NCBI GenBank assembly: GCA_026636295.1 | Contig: CP089450.1 | Location: 744,001 to 808,000 of the forward strand | Direction of reading: 5' to 3' | DNA length: 64,000 bases | From: Medakamo hakoo | Lineage: Eukaryota > Chlorophyta > Trebouxiophyceae > Coccomyxaceae | Shown: in pieces, positions 1 to 9,430 of the stretch | Layout: each line of letters begins with the position of its first letter | Numbering within the stretch: the stretch's first letter is position 1 | Program-made: the position numbers and the translations under genes | The notes under the pieces: model-generated | Databases searched by the model: none | What the model was told of the DNA's origin: nothing | Seen by the model: only the letters and a program-made list of their open reading frames with translations

Positions 1-576
1 GGCGGGCTGGACGGCGGGGTGGTGGTGGAATCCCGGCCGGCGGCGGCGGGCGGGCCAGGGTAAAAGCGGGAGGGGTGGTTTTCGGTGCCGCGGCCGCCGG
101 GAACAAAGCGTGGGGAGGGGGCGTCGCCGCCAGCGGGGCGGCCGTCGCGGACCGGGCCTGGGAGGGGTTGGGGAGGGTTGCGTGGAGTGACCGGGGGGGG
201 GGGGGGGTGAGGGGAGGAAAGGAGAGGAGGACGCTCGTCGACCGCCGCACACGCCTTTGACACCCACGACAACGCACGCGGCAGGTGCATGGCGCGGCGG
301 ACTGGCTGGGCGGGGTTGGAGGCGGAGGGCGGGGGTGGTGCGGCCGGGTTTGGGCGTTTTTTTGAAGCGGTGAGGTTGGATGCAGAGCAGTGCAGAGCTG
401 GCGACGCCGCCGTCCCGGCCACTCGTCCTGGCCTCTCCCCTCCCTCCATCCATCTTTTTTTCTCACCGCTTCCACCCCGCTCACCCCCCTCCCGCCCTCG
501 CCCCATTGCTCAGGCACCGGATGAGAGTGACACCAGTCCGCGCCCAACCTCGTCCCTCCATTCCATTCCATTTTTT
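1..576. other. Intergenic, nothing recognised
   Basis: No coding signal was found that could be tied to a family. The stretch holds a run of 15 G at 193-207 and C/T-rich tracts at about 415-540. The short open frames on the plus strand have no recognisable domain. The right end is the 3' flank of the cathepsin gene. Confidence 0.5.
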
Positions 577-581
577 TTACA
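577..581 (-). terminator. TGTAA poly(A) signal overlapping the cathepsin stop
   Basis: TGTAA on the minus strand, with its TAA forming the stop codon of the cathepsin-like gene, followed by an A run. TGTAA is the usual chlorophyte polyadenylation signal. Cleavage was not demonstrated. Confidence 0.4.
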
Positions 582-1905
582 CAGGGCTTGGCCGCTCCAG
601 GCCCGCCTTCCGACCCTCCCTCCCACTCCCACCACCGCCTTTACGTTTGACAATCCCGTACATACTGCCGACCGTCTTCCCCGCCCGCACGTCGTCCTCC
701 ATGCCGTGCTCGATGGTCGCCGCCCAGCAGTCGCCCGCCTCCACGAACAGGGCGTTCTCCCCGCGCGGGATCTTGAAAAAGCCCATCTCGCCCCACCAGA
801 TGCCCCACGAATTGCGGACGAGCCAGTACGGGCGGCCCGTGTCGCCGTCCTCGCCGTACCCGACGATGGACACGTCGTGGTCGACGTCGTCGGCCGTGCT
901 GCGGTTCCGGTCGTCGAAGATGCCGCCGCGGTAGCCGTACGTGAAGTCGTCGGGCGTGGCGATGGAGCAGGTGATGGGCCCGCGCGCCAGCAGCTCGGCT
1001 TGCATGGCGCGCGCGTTGTCGGCCGGCGCCGCGTCGGGCGAGCCGACCCGCCCGTACGACGTGACGTAATACAGCAGCGGCGTCTTGACGGGCCAGCACG
1101 TGTCCTCGCCCTTGACGGGCATGCAGTTGACGCAGTACCCGCCGGCCGGGCAGTGCTTCAAGCCGATCTGCTCGTACTTGGAATGGTCCGTGGCGCTGGA
1201 GAGGAGGGGGGGAGGGGAGTGGAGGGGGAGGGGGGAGCGTGGTTGGGTCGTCTTTTTCCGACGGGGGGGCGGCGCCCTACCACCCACCCCACCCACCCCC
1301 CTCTTCTCAAGTCTCACCTGTACGTCAGGCAGCTCTCGTCCGGCAGGCCTTCCTTGGCCATGTACTGGAACACGTCGATGGGGTCGCCGCCGTCGCAGCC
1401 GCCGCCAAACCCCTTGAACGCCGCGCAGTTGAGGAGCGTTTGGCGGGACAGCATGACGTCCGGGCCCACGCCCTTTTTGGAGATTTTCAGGCGGTCGGAG
1501 AGCATGGACAGGGAGGCGTGCGCCCAGCAGGAGCCGCAGTAGGCGGGTTCCTGTCGTTGCGGCAATGGTGTTGTGTGCGGGAGGGGAATGGTGTGGGGTC
1601 GTTTGTTTTCGTTGCGCCCCCTGGTCCGCCCCGCGCGCCGCTTCACCCCCGCCGCCCACACCCAAACTCACATGCTGGTTCCACGACGGCGTGAGCAGGC
1701 TGCGTCCGTCCACATCGCCCCAGTCCCAGGATTTGGGCATGTGTTTGGGGATGGGCGCGGGCGTGTGGTTGAAGAAGGAGAGGTGTGGAGGCACGGGCGC
1801 GTGCGGGCGGCCGCGGTAACAGCCGGCCGAGGTCAGCGGGATGGACGCAGCTAGGACGAGGAGCGTGCAGGCCGCCATGGCCGGCGCGAGTGGCGGGCGC
1901 GCCAT
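577..1905 (-). CDS. Cathepsin Z/X-like papain-family cysteine protease
   Basis: Predicted secreted or vacuolar C1A peptidase of the cathepsin Z (X) type, whose family acts as a carboxypeptidase. Exons are 1905-1672, 1550-1318 and 1195-577 (361 aa). A signal peptide (residues 1-28) is followed by the very short propeptide typical of cathepsin Z, starting CYRGRPHAP, and then PKSWDWGDVDG. The catalytic Cys is about residue 86 in YCGSCWAHAS, the His about 262 in DHDVSIVGYG and the Asn about 284 in WLVRNSWG, so all three are present. The start at 1905 was chosen because it gives the signal peptide; Met at 1878 is an alternative. The last 20 or so residues are Gly/Lys/Arg-rich and unlike the family, so the C-terminus is less certain. 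It is transcribed divergently from the PI4K gene. Confidence 0.9.
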   Translation of the reverse strand: MARPPLAPAMAACTLLVLAASIPLTSAGCYRGRPHAPVPPHLSFFNHTPAPIPKHMPKSWDWGDVDGRSLLTPSWNQHVSLGVGGGGEAARGADQGAQRKQTTPHHSPPAHNTIAATTGTRLLRLLLGARLPVHALRPPENLQKGRGPGRHAVPPNAPQLRGVQGVWRRLRRRRPHRRVPVHGQGRPAGRELPDVQVRLEKRGVGGVGGRAPPPRRKKTTQPRSPLPLHSPPPLLSSATDHSKYEQIGLKHCPAGGYCVNCMPVKGEDTCWPVKTPLLYYVTSYGRVGSPDAAPADNARAMQAELLARGPITCSIATPDDFTYGYRGGIFDDRNRSTADDVDHDVSIVGYGEDGDTGRPYWLVRNSWGIWWGEMGFFKIPRGENALFVEAGDCWAATIEHGMEDDVRAGKTVGSMYGIVKRKGGGGSGREGRKAGLERPSPV

Positions 1906-2646
1906 GGTTGTGCGCGTGCCTGTGCATGTGTGGTCGTTGTTTGGAGAGGGAGGGGCGGACATGCTGATGGAGGGTTTGAGGGCGGCACGCGCGTCGGCTG
2001 CCAATGGGTCGCCGCTTTATTCTTGCTCGCGCGCCCACGGCAGGGCGCTTGCTTCGGCTGCGGACACAGGCTAGGGCAGAGGCTGAGGTCGTCAACCTCC
2101 CATGCGCGTGCGTGGATGCGGCAGGGTTGCGCTGGGCGTGGCGCGGCGGCGACGAAGAGCGAGAGACGCACCTGGCCGAGTTGGGAGCAGTGAGCGACAG
2201 AGCTGCAGAGCAAAAAAAAACAGAGAGCGGCGCGAGCCCTTTCTCTCTCTCGGCCCGGCGCGGGGATGGCGGCGGTCGCCTAGAGCACACTTCTCACCCA
2301 CGGACGTGGCCTCAACCCTTCCCCAAACACAAGGGCATTGAAGGAAGCCGGTCGGCGCGGCCGCGCCGCGTGGGACAGCCAGCCAACCGCGGCGGAGGCG
2401 CGCATTGGCACTTGCTGTGCCTTCCGACAAGCCGCCACGCTCGCCCGACCGCGCACTGACCGACCTGCCCACGTCCTGCAGTGCCTGGAGTGTGAGAGGT
2501 ACGCGTCCGTGTGGAGGAGGGAGGGGGTGGGCGGTGGCAAGGCCTGTTTTCGTGCGACGTTTTCTGGGCGCAGCGGCTTCCACACCCCGTCTCCCACCAC
2601 CACGCGCCTCAAAGCCACCCCTTCTTCCATCCCAGCCCCTCCCCCC
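1906..2646. promoter_or_regulatory. Divergent promoter region, cathepsin / PI4K-gamma
   Basis: 741 bp between the two start codons of divergent genes. It should contain both 5' UTRs and promoters. No TATA box or known motif was recognised. Confidence 0.4.
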
Positions 2647-5176
2647 ATGCCGCCGCCGCCGCCCAACGCTCCCGGCACCACGCCGCCCGCCGTCACGCCT
2701 GAGGCTGGCGTCATCTCGTCGCCCTTTGCCACCAAAGCCGGCCCGCCCGCGTCGGCGGAGCTTCCGTCCTCGACCCGCCCGCGCCCGGCGCCGCCGCCAT
2801 CGACCTCGTCCGCGGCGCGCGCCCACTCCGCCCAGCTGTCCGGCCTGCGCGGCTTGGTCGCCATCTGCGGAGATGGCAACAGCGGCGACGTCGCCGCGCC
2901 CGCGCCCGCGGCGGACGGCCCGCGCGTCGAGATCGTGGGCGCGGCCCACCCGTCCGTCGCGGTCCGCCGCCTGGCCCGGTCCGTCATCCGCGGCCTGCGC
3001 GCGTGCCAGGAGCCCATCGCCCTGCCCGAGGGCCTGGGCGGGACGTACGTCTTTTCGGACGAGGCGGGGCGGCCCGCCGCCCTGATCAAGCCCGTCGACG
3101 AAGAACCCCTGGGCCCGGCCAACGGCAAGGGCTGGTCGGGCCGCGAGCTCGGCGCGCCGGGCCTGAAGCCGACCGTGCGCGTGGGCGAGGCCGCCATGCG
3201 CGAGGTCGCGGCGTACCTGCTGGACCACGGCGGCTTTGCCAAGGTGCCGCCCACGGTCCTGGTGCGGGCCCGGCACCCGGTGTTCCACGTGGCGGGGCGG
3301 CCGGCAAACCCGGCCGTGCACGCGGGGCCGACGGGTGTGTCGGCCCGCCCCGCCGCCCTGGCGTCCGTCGCGTCCGACGCCGCGTCCGCCCTGCCTGGCG
3401 GCGGCGGCGGCGGTGGCGCCTTGTCCCAGGCCAACCGCCCGTCGTCCACCATCGCCGGCTTCGGCCCGCCGCCGGCGTCCAGCCGCCGCCCGGCGTCCGC
3501 CCTGCCCACCGCGCGCAGCGGGTCCCTGCCCGACCCGTCTTCTCCCGTCCGTTCGGCGGCCGGTGCACGCGGCGGCCCGCCTCCTCCGCGCTCGCCTGCC
3601 CGGCCGGGTGGGCCGGGAGGCCTGTCTGCTGCGCTGGGCCGGGCGCGGACGGGGTCGGGCGAGCTGTCCGCGTCGGGGCGGGGCGCGACGCCGCCGCCGT
3701 CTGCGACCGCTGCCACCCCGCAACCCCTGCCGCTGAAACTCGCGTCCATGGCCAAGTACATCGCCCACGACGGCGACGCGTCCGAGTACGGCGCCAGCCG
3801 CTTTAGTTTGCGGGACGTGCACGGTAAGTTTTACCATTTTTCTCATTCGTTGCGCGCCGTTCGCTCCCCCCCCCGCCGCCCCGCCCGGCCCCGTCGCGCG
3901 CTGCTCAACCCTGCTGCTCCGCCCCCTCCCCTTCACTCCAACAGCCGTCGGCATCCTCGACATCCGCCTCTGCCAGACGGACCGGCACGCCATGAACCTG
4001 CTCGTGCGCAAGCCGGTGGGCGACGGCGGAGGTGGTGGGCGGGCGCGCGGCAGCGATGGCGGCGGCGGCGTGCTCCGGCCCAGCGCGGAGGGCGGAGCGA
4101 CGCCCGCCGTGCGCGCGCCCGCCCTGCGCACGCCGCCGCCCACCGCCGCCCTGCCCCCCTCCTCCACCGGCCCCGCGCCGCCGTGGGAGTTGGTGCCGAT
4201 CGATCACGGCTACTGCCTGCCCGAAGCGGTCGAGCCGCTCTTCCTGGAGTGGTTGCACTGGCCGGCCGCGGCCCGCCCGTTTTCGGAGGAGGCGCTGGCG
4301 TACATTGCGGCGCTGGACGCGGACGCGGACGCCGCCCTCCTGCGCCGCGAGCTGCCGTCCCTGCACACCGCCTGCCTGCGCGTGCTGTGGATCGGGACGA
4401 CGCTCCTGCAGCGGTGCGCGGCCGCCGGGCTCACCCTCGCCGAGATCGGGACCGTCGCGTCCCGCCCGCTCATCGGGCTGGAGGAGGAGGCGTCCGAACT
4501 GGAACGCCTGTGCTGGAGTGCGCGCGAGGCGGCGCTGGGCGGCGGCGGCAGCGGTGGTGGGAGCGCCGCCAGCGACGACGGCGGCAGCCCGGCGCCGCCG
4601 CCGCCCACCGCCACGCCCCAGCACCATCACCTGCTGCGCCGCGCGCCCGGCGGCAGTGGCGAGCACGGCCTCCTCGTCTTCCAGCTGGACGCGCTGGAGT
4701 TGGGGGCGTCGCCCGACCCGTCGCCGCCGGGGCGCCTGGGCGGCGGCGGCGGTGGGATGGCTGGCGCGCCCGCCCGCCCCTCGCCGCCGTCCTCGTCGTC
4801 GGCAGGCGAGCCGGCGCCGCTGCTAGCCATGGCCGTGTCCGCGCCCACCCCCGCCCGGGCTGCAGCTGCCGCGGCCGTCGTCGCGGCGGCGCAGGCGCCG
4901 TCGCTGGGCCCGCCGCCGTTGCCACCGCCTGCGGCCGTGCCGCGCCCGCGCCGCCGGTCCCGCCGCGACCTGGGCGGCGGGCCCGCGCCCGCGCCCTACC
5001 CGCCACCACCCACCACCGCGCCCGCGGGCGCGGCCGTCCCCGTCGCAGACCTGACACCCGCACAGTGGGCCGCGTTCCAGGACGCGTTTGAGCGCGGCGT
5101 CGCGGCCGCGCTGGCGGACGGGCGGTGGCGCGCGGCGTCCCAAGCCGACGCGTTTGGGCAGTCGTGCGCGTTCTGA
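2647..5176 (+). CDS. Phosphatidylinositol 4-kinase gamma-like protein
   Basis: Member of the plant PI4K-gamma (PI3/4-kinase-like) family; some plant members phosphorylate proteins rather than lipid, so lipid kinase activity is inferred only. Exons 2647-3823 and 3945-5176 (802 aa). The kinase domain begins near residue 130 (GTYVFSDEAGRPAALIKP, with the ATP-binding Lys). It continues through AAMREVAAYLLDH, the catalytic loop VGILDIRLCQTDRHAMNLLV at the exon 2 start, and the metal-binding segment ELVPIDHGYCLPEA. Two long Ala/Pro/Gly/Ser-rich insertions (about residues 215-360 and 415-460) and a low-complexity C-terminal third are algal additions. There is no ubiquitin-like domain at the N-terminus, unlike some plant members. 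TGTAA lies 68 nt after the stop. Confidence 0.88.
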
Positions 5177-5498
5177 GGGGGAAACACTGTACGAAAAACT
5201 TGCATTGACGATGACACTCCTTTTTTGCGTGGCTGTATGTGTGTGTAACAATGTGTGCAAAAAAAGCGATCAAAAGGAAAAAAAAAAGACTCTCTCGACC
5301 GGCTGGCTACAGAAGACCATCCACCCTCCTCTCCCCACCCTCCTCAAGGTGAAAAAAACGGTTTAAAAAAGAATTTTGGATCGTCCGTTTGTTTTTGACG
5401 CCACCCCACACCCCGCCCACCACCAACCACGAAAGAAGGAGCGAAATGTGCCGTTCTCTCTCTCTCACTCCCACTCACTCGCGCTCTCTCCCACGCCC
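5177..5498. other. Convergent 3' region, PI4K-gamma / LCIB
   Basis: 322 bp between two convergent stop codons. It contains TGTAA for the plus-strand gene and A/T-richer sequence with A runs near 5280 and 5360. Nothing else was seen. Confidence 0.5.
5244..5248 (+). terminator. TGTAA poly(A) signal of PI4K-gamma
   Basis: TGTAA 68 nt downstream of the stop codon, in a GT-rich context, followed by A-rich sequence. This matches the chlorophyte polyadenylation signal. Confidence 0.5.
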
Positions 5499-6998
5499 TC
5501 ACGCACCCCCCGTATCCGAGTCCTCGTCCAGCGTGCAGGACGAGTCGCCCGCGCCGCGCGCCGGCCGCGCCCGCACCTTGGTCTGCCACCCCGGCCACGC
5601 GGCCGCCGTCTCCACCTCCAGCGTCTCGTTCTCTTGCAGCAGGCGCGAGAAGCGGGCGGTGTCCCGGCGGCGGGAGACGGAGTGGGACTTGGATTCCTCG
5701 ACCACGGTCGTCGGCGACGACGACCCGCCGCCCGCGGCCAGACGCCGGCCGCGGTGCGACCCGTCGTGGCCGCCGCCGCCGTCGCCGGTCGCGCCGTCCG
5801 ACGCCTCGTGCGCGGCCAGCACCTTCAGCTGGCGCGGCGTCAGCGGCGGGATGGACATCAGGTCCAGGTCCGTGCGCTCGCCCGCCACGACCGTGTAGAC
5901 GGTCGAGGGCGCGATGTACTCGATGTTGGGCGCCTCGCCCTTGTACTGGCGCCCCCACGAGTGGATCTGGACGCCGGTGATGACGGCGTAGTCGGCCCGC
6001 CGCCCCGCGACGGCGTGCTTGATCAGGTACTCCAGGTCGTCCGTGATGGTCCGTTCCGCCACGCGCGTCATCTCCACCAGGTCCAGGTCGGAGACGCGGT
6101 CGGCCAGGCCCTCATACCGGATGCGGCGGGCCAGCCGCTGCTTGAGGATGGAGTACTCCGGGTCCAGCGGGTCGTGCCGGCCGGGCTGGGAGCAGGAAGC
6201 TTCCAGGCCGCCGGTCTGGATCTCGATGAGCGCGGCGTTGAGCGCGCCGCACGCGCACGACGGGTCGGGCCGGCCGGGGCGCACGATCTCGCCGACCGAG
6301 CCCTCGCAGTCGATCGCGATGTGGGGGAAGGACAGGAACACATACCGCTCCTTGCCCGACGTCGCGGAGACGGGCGAGTGGGACAGGCCGGCCTTGACGC
6401 CCGTCACGCCGCACGTCAGGACGCCGCCCAGGCCGTTGGTGTTGAAGGACGAGCCGAACACGTGGTCCAGCTTGTGCTTGAAGCCCGACGTGATCTCGTC
6501 CCGGCACAGGTTGGACATGGCGATGGCATTCTCGCCCGTGAAGCCGTACGCGTACAGGGCGACCTCCAGCCGGGACAGGAAATCGTCCACGCCCAGCGCC
6601 GTGGGAAAGTGCTTGCGAATCTCGCGCGTGCGGGCGGCCAGGTAAATGTCTTCCGTGTGCGACTCGTCCATCATCAGCCGCTTCTTCAGGTAGTCGCCCT
6701 TGGCCGTCGGTGTGGCGGCGGGGGAGGAGATGGGGGTGGGCCGGGTGGGGGACGGGTCCCGGGCCGGCGGCGCGACGGCGCGGAGGGGCGCGATGGCCGG
6801 GCGGGCCGGGCGGGCCTGGAGAGGGGAGGGGAGGGGAGGGGGTGTGTATGGGAGGTGAAACGAGCGGTCGGCGGCGGCCGCGTCGGTGGCGCGCGGATGC
6901 GGGGAGGGGGCGGTGCAAGGGCGCAGCCGGTGGGCCAGCCCACCCCCTCCTCCTCCTCAATTCCGCCCTCGCGCAGGCCGTACACACACCTGTGGCAT
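5499..6998 (-). CDS. LCIB: LCIB/LCIC-family (theta-type) carbonic anhydrase
   Basis: Plastid protein of the CO2-concentrating mechanism. In Chlamydomonas, LCIB/LCIC sit around the pyrenoid and are thought to recapture leaking CO2. Exons 6998-6990 (only Met-Pro-Gln) and 6815-5499 (441 aa). Residues 1-45 are rich in Ala, Pro, Arg and Ser and resemble a transit peptide. The family core is strongly conserved: HFPTALGVDDFLSRLEVALY, SFNTNGLGGVLTCGVTG, LEPEY-like DPLDPEYSILKQRLARR, and ITDDLEYLIKHAV. Residues expected for zinc and catalysis are present: Cys107-Arg108-Asp109 (NLCRDE), His168 (FPHIA) and the Cys pair 190/192 (SCACG). About 95 extra C-terminal residues are low in complexity and acidic at the end. 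The first exon is inferred from the donor after MPQ and needs transcript support; the core is certain. Confidence 0.92.
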
Positions 6999-7388
6999 CG
7001 CCCGACTGGGCGCCCGGCCGGACCGGGGCAGGGACGCGGCCGGCATCGTCGACTTTTGGGGAGCGTCGGCGAACAAACGTACGAGGTTCGCGCGTGCGAA
7101 CGGAAAGAGTGGGGCGAGGCACGCGCGAGGCGGCGACTCGGGGGCGGTGCGACGTCGAGGGCCTGGGCGGCAGGGTCTCGACGCGCGGTGTGTTTGGTGT
7201 GCGAGCCTGCTGCGCTGTGTGGGGCACGCAGGGCGCGCGCGACTGCTACAAAGAGAAAAGGGAAGTGTGGGGAGCGGCCGCGGGCCGCACACGCGGCAAA
7301 AGCCCGACGCAGCAGAGCGAAGACCCGCGCGCGCTGGCGCCCGCGGGAGAGGAAAGGAAAAACCCGACGAGACACTCTTTCCTCCGCC
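6999..7388. promoter_or_regulatory. Divergent promoter region, LCIB / PI31
   Basis: 390 bp between the start codons. LCIB genes respond to CO2 in algae, so CO2-response elements could lie here, but I recognise no specific motif. Confidence 0.35.
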
Positions 7389-8599
7389 ATGTCTACACAA
7401 GCAGTCGCCGCCGTCTTGCGCGCGGCTCAGCCTGTCTTCCGGTACGCAGCATTGCAAGATCAGAGGGGCTCTGGCCGTGGGTTTTTGCGGCGAGGCGAGG
7501 CGAGACGGGGCCCAAGCTGGCCCCGCATGCGTTCGTTGCCCACGCCCGACGCCATCCACCCCAATGAAAAAAACAACAGCACGGACGCCGACCGCCTGGC
7601 CTTTGCCGTCCATGCCTGGATGCTGGCCAGCGGCTACAAGCTGGTGGCCGTGGGCGAGGGCGCGGACGGTGCGTGTGTGAAGATTTGTGGGGGGGGGCGT
7701 TGTGCGGGGAAGAAAACCGACCCGCTCATCCCCTCCACCCTTCTCCACACACCACCCCATCGACAGCCGTCCCGCCCGCCGACGCGCCCGACGCCCCTCT
7801 CGCCGGCTGGGACGCCGGGTCGGCGTCCGGTTCCTACGCTTTTCGCTACGCGGACGCCAACTCCCCCCCCACCCGCCCGCCGCCGCTGATCAAAGCGGCG
7901 GTCGTCGGCGCCGCGCTCGCCGTGTCCTTGGCCGCCGGCGGAGCGGGCGGCCGGCCCGCCGTCGCCCGGTCCGTCACGCTGCCGATTGCTGAGTGCGTCA
8001 AAGACGGGGGCGGTGGTGGCGCCAGCGTCGTGGACGCGTACAAAGACCTGGGCGCCCTGGTCGCGGCCTTGGAGGCCGGCCTGGGCGAGGAGGGGGCGCG
8101 GCCGCAGGGTGGCACCGCGCCCGCGCCTGGGGGCGCCCCCGCGCCCGGGCCCAGCGGCGGTGGTGTCCCGTACCACCCCAGCGCCGGCACGGCGGCCCGC
8201 CCGCGCCCGCTCGGCGCGGACGACCTCTACCCGCCCGGCCTGGGCCCGGGCATGCCGGGCGTGGTCGGCTTCCCCCCCGGCGGTGGCCCGCTCCCGCCTG
8301 CATTCGGTGGGGGGGGCGGCGGGATGCACGTGGGGCCGGGCGACCCCTTGTTCGGCGGCCACCCGGGCTTTGGCGGCCTGGGCGCGCCCGGCGGGGGCGG
8401 GCCTGGCGGCGTGCCGCCGCCAGGCGGCGCGCGGTGGGACCCCATCGCGCCGCCCGGCCTGCCCGGCTTCCAGCCCGGCGACTTCCAGCGCCCGCCGCCG
8501 GGCGGGCCGCCTCCGCCCGGCGGCCCGCCCCACCCGGACATCATGCCGCCCGGCCCGGGCGGTGGGAATGCGGGCTTCGGCGGCGGGATGTTCGGTTGA
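7389..8599 (+). CDS. PI31-like proteasome regulator (PSMF1 family)
   Basis: Binds the 20S proteasome in other eukaryotes, where PI31 inhibits it in vitro and helps proteasome transport or assembly. Exons 7389-7441, 7580-7668 and 7767-8599 (324 aa). The N-terminal FP domain covers about residues 1-165 (DRLAFAVHAWMLASGYKLVA, then WDAGSASGSYAFRYA). The C-terminal half is the diagnostic Pro/Gly-rich tail: DDLYPPGL near residue 195, RWDPIAPPGLPGF, and HPDIMPPGP close to the end. Length is slightly above the usual 270-300 aa because of Gly runs. TGTAA follows 39 nt after the stop. Two other proteasome factors, RPT4 and PSMD9, are in this window. Confidence 0.87.
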
Positions 8600-8638
8600 A
8601 GTGAGAATGGCAGGCAAGGCGTTGCGTTTTTGTTTGTT

Positions 8639-8643
8639 TGTAA
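8639..8643 (+). terminator. TGTAA poly(A) signal of PI31
   Basis: TGTAA 39 nt after the PI31 stop codon, directly followed by an A run. Confidence 0.5.
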
Positions 8644-8725
8644 AAAAAAAAGACACACAGAGGTTGTTTGCTTCGGTTTTTCTTGGCACACACACGCCCG
8701 CCCGCCCGCCCGCTCTCCCTGCCTC

Positions 8726-9151
8726 TCACTCGGTCCCTTGACTAGCGGCTCGGGCCGCTTTCAAAGCCGCCGCCAGCTCCGCCGCGTCCATGACCGCGCC
8801 GGGCTTGGCGCACAGCCCACCCGGCCCAGCAAACGGCACGCCCTCGCTCTTCAGCAGCGCGACCTTCTTGCGGAGCTGCGGCGTGTCGCCGCCGGCGCTG
8901 CCTGAGAAGCCGCCCAGCCTCCCGCCGGCGGCGATCACACGGTGGCAGGGGACGCGAGGGGCGTACGGGTTTTTGCGGAGGGCTTGGCCGACCGCGCGGG
9001 CGGACGACCCGCGACCACCGCCACCAGGCTGGCCCGCCAGGACGGCCGCGATGGCGCCGTACGTCGTCACTTTGCCCGCCGGCACAGCAGAACAGGCTTC
9101 GTACACACGCCGCTCAAAGGCTGTGGGCGGCCGGCCCGCGATGGGCGCCAT
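8726..9151 (-). CDS. O6-alkylguanine-DNA alkyltransferase (MGMT/Ogt C-terminal domain)
   Basis: Suicidal repair protein domain that moves an alkyl group from O6-alkylguanine to its own Cys. Single exon, 141 aa. It starts at the DNA-binding domain (FERRVYEACSAVPAGKVTTY), then ARAVGQALRKNPYAP with the arginine-finger and recognition-helix region, then the active-site motif PCHRV with Cys69. The acceptor Cys is present, so it is not an ATL-type protein. It lacks the N-terminal domain of full-length MGMT, so it is a minimal form. The ATG lies 7 nt after the stop of a 63-aa frame on the same strand, with C at position -3 (a poor initiation context), suggesting translation from a shared mRNA. A bacterial origin for this short form is possible but not shown. 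Confidence 0.88.
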   Translation of the reverse strand: MAPIAGRPPTAFERRVYEACSAVPAGKVTTYGAIAAVLAGQPGGGGRGSSARAVGQALRKNPYAPRVPCHRVIAAGGRLGGFSGSAGGDTPQLRKKVALLKSEGVPFAGPGGLCAKPGAVMDAAELAAALKAARAASQGTE

Positions 9152-9158
9152 CCGTCCT

Positions 9159-9350
9159 CTACCCGCCTTCCTCTGCGGCCTGGCGCGCCGCTTCTCGCTC
9201 TAGCTCCGCGCTCGCGTCGGCCGGGCTGGCCGCCTTCGCCGCGTACCAGTACGTCCCGCCCGCGAACGCGGCCAGCAGGACAGCCAGCGCCCCGTTTGGT
9301 AGGAGCTTGACGGTCGGTTCCAGGTGGACTGGAGGGCGGCCGCCGGCCAT
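9159..9350 (-). CDS. Small single-pass membrane protein, unrecognised
   Basis: 63 aa, single exon. Residues about 17-38 (LPNGALAVLLAAFAGGTYWY) form one likely membrane span, preceded by a short N-terminus with one Lys and followed by a charged, Glu/Arg/Ala-rich helical tail. The size and layout resemble small mitochondrial inner-membrane assembly proteins, but I do not recognise a family. The start at 9350 lies 80 bp from the divergent VIR start, and the stop is 7 nt before the alkyltransferase ATG, so it is probably the upstream cistron of that gene. Confidence 0.6.
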   Translation of the reverse strand: MAGGRPPVHLEPTVKLLPNGALAVLLAAFAGGTYWYAAKAASPADASAELEREAARQAAEEGG

Positions 9351-9430
9351 TTGAGACGCGAGAAAACGAGGAAGAGAGGCGAGCGCCTAGGCGAATTGCG
9401 TTGTGTCCAAACCAACACCAAAACAGAACA
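9351..9430. promoter_or_regulatory. Compact 80-bp divergent promoter
   Basis: Only 80 bp separate the start codon of the 63-aa gene from that of the VIR gene. Both core promoters and both 5' UTRs must fit here or overlap neighbouring coding sequence. Confidence 0.4.
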
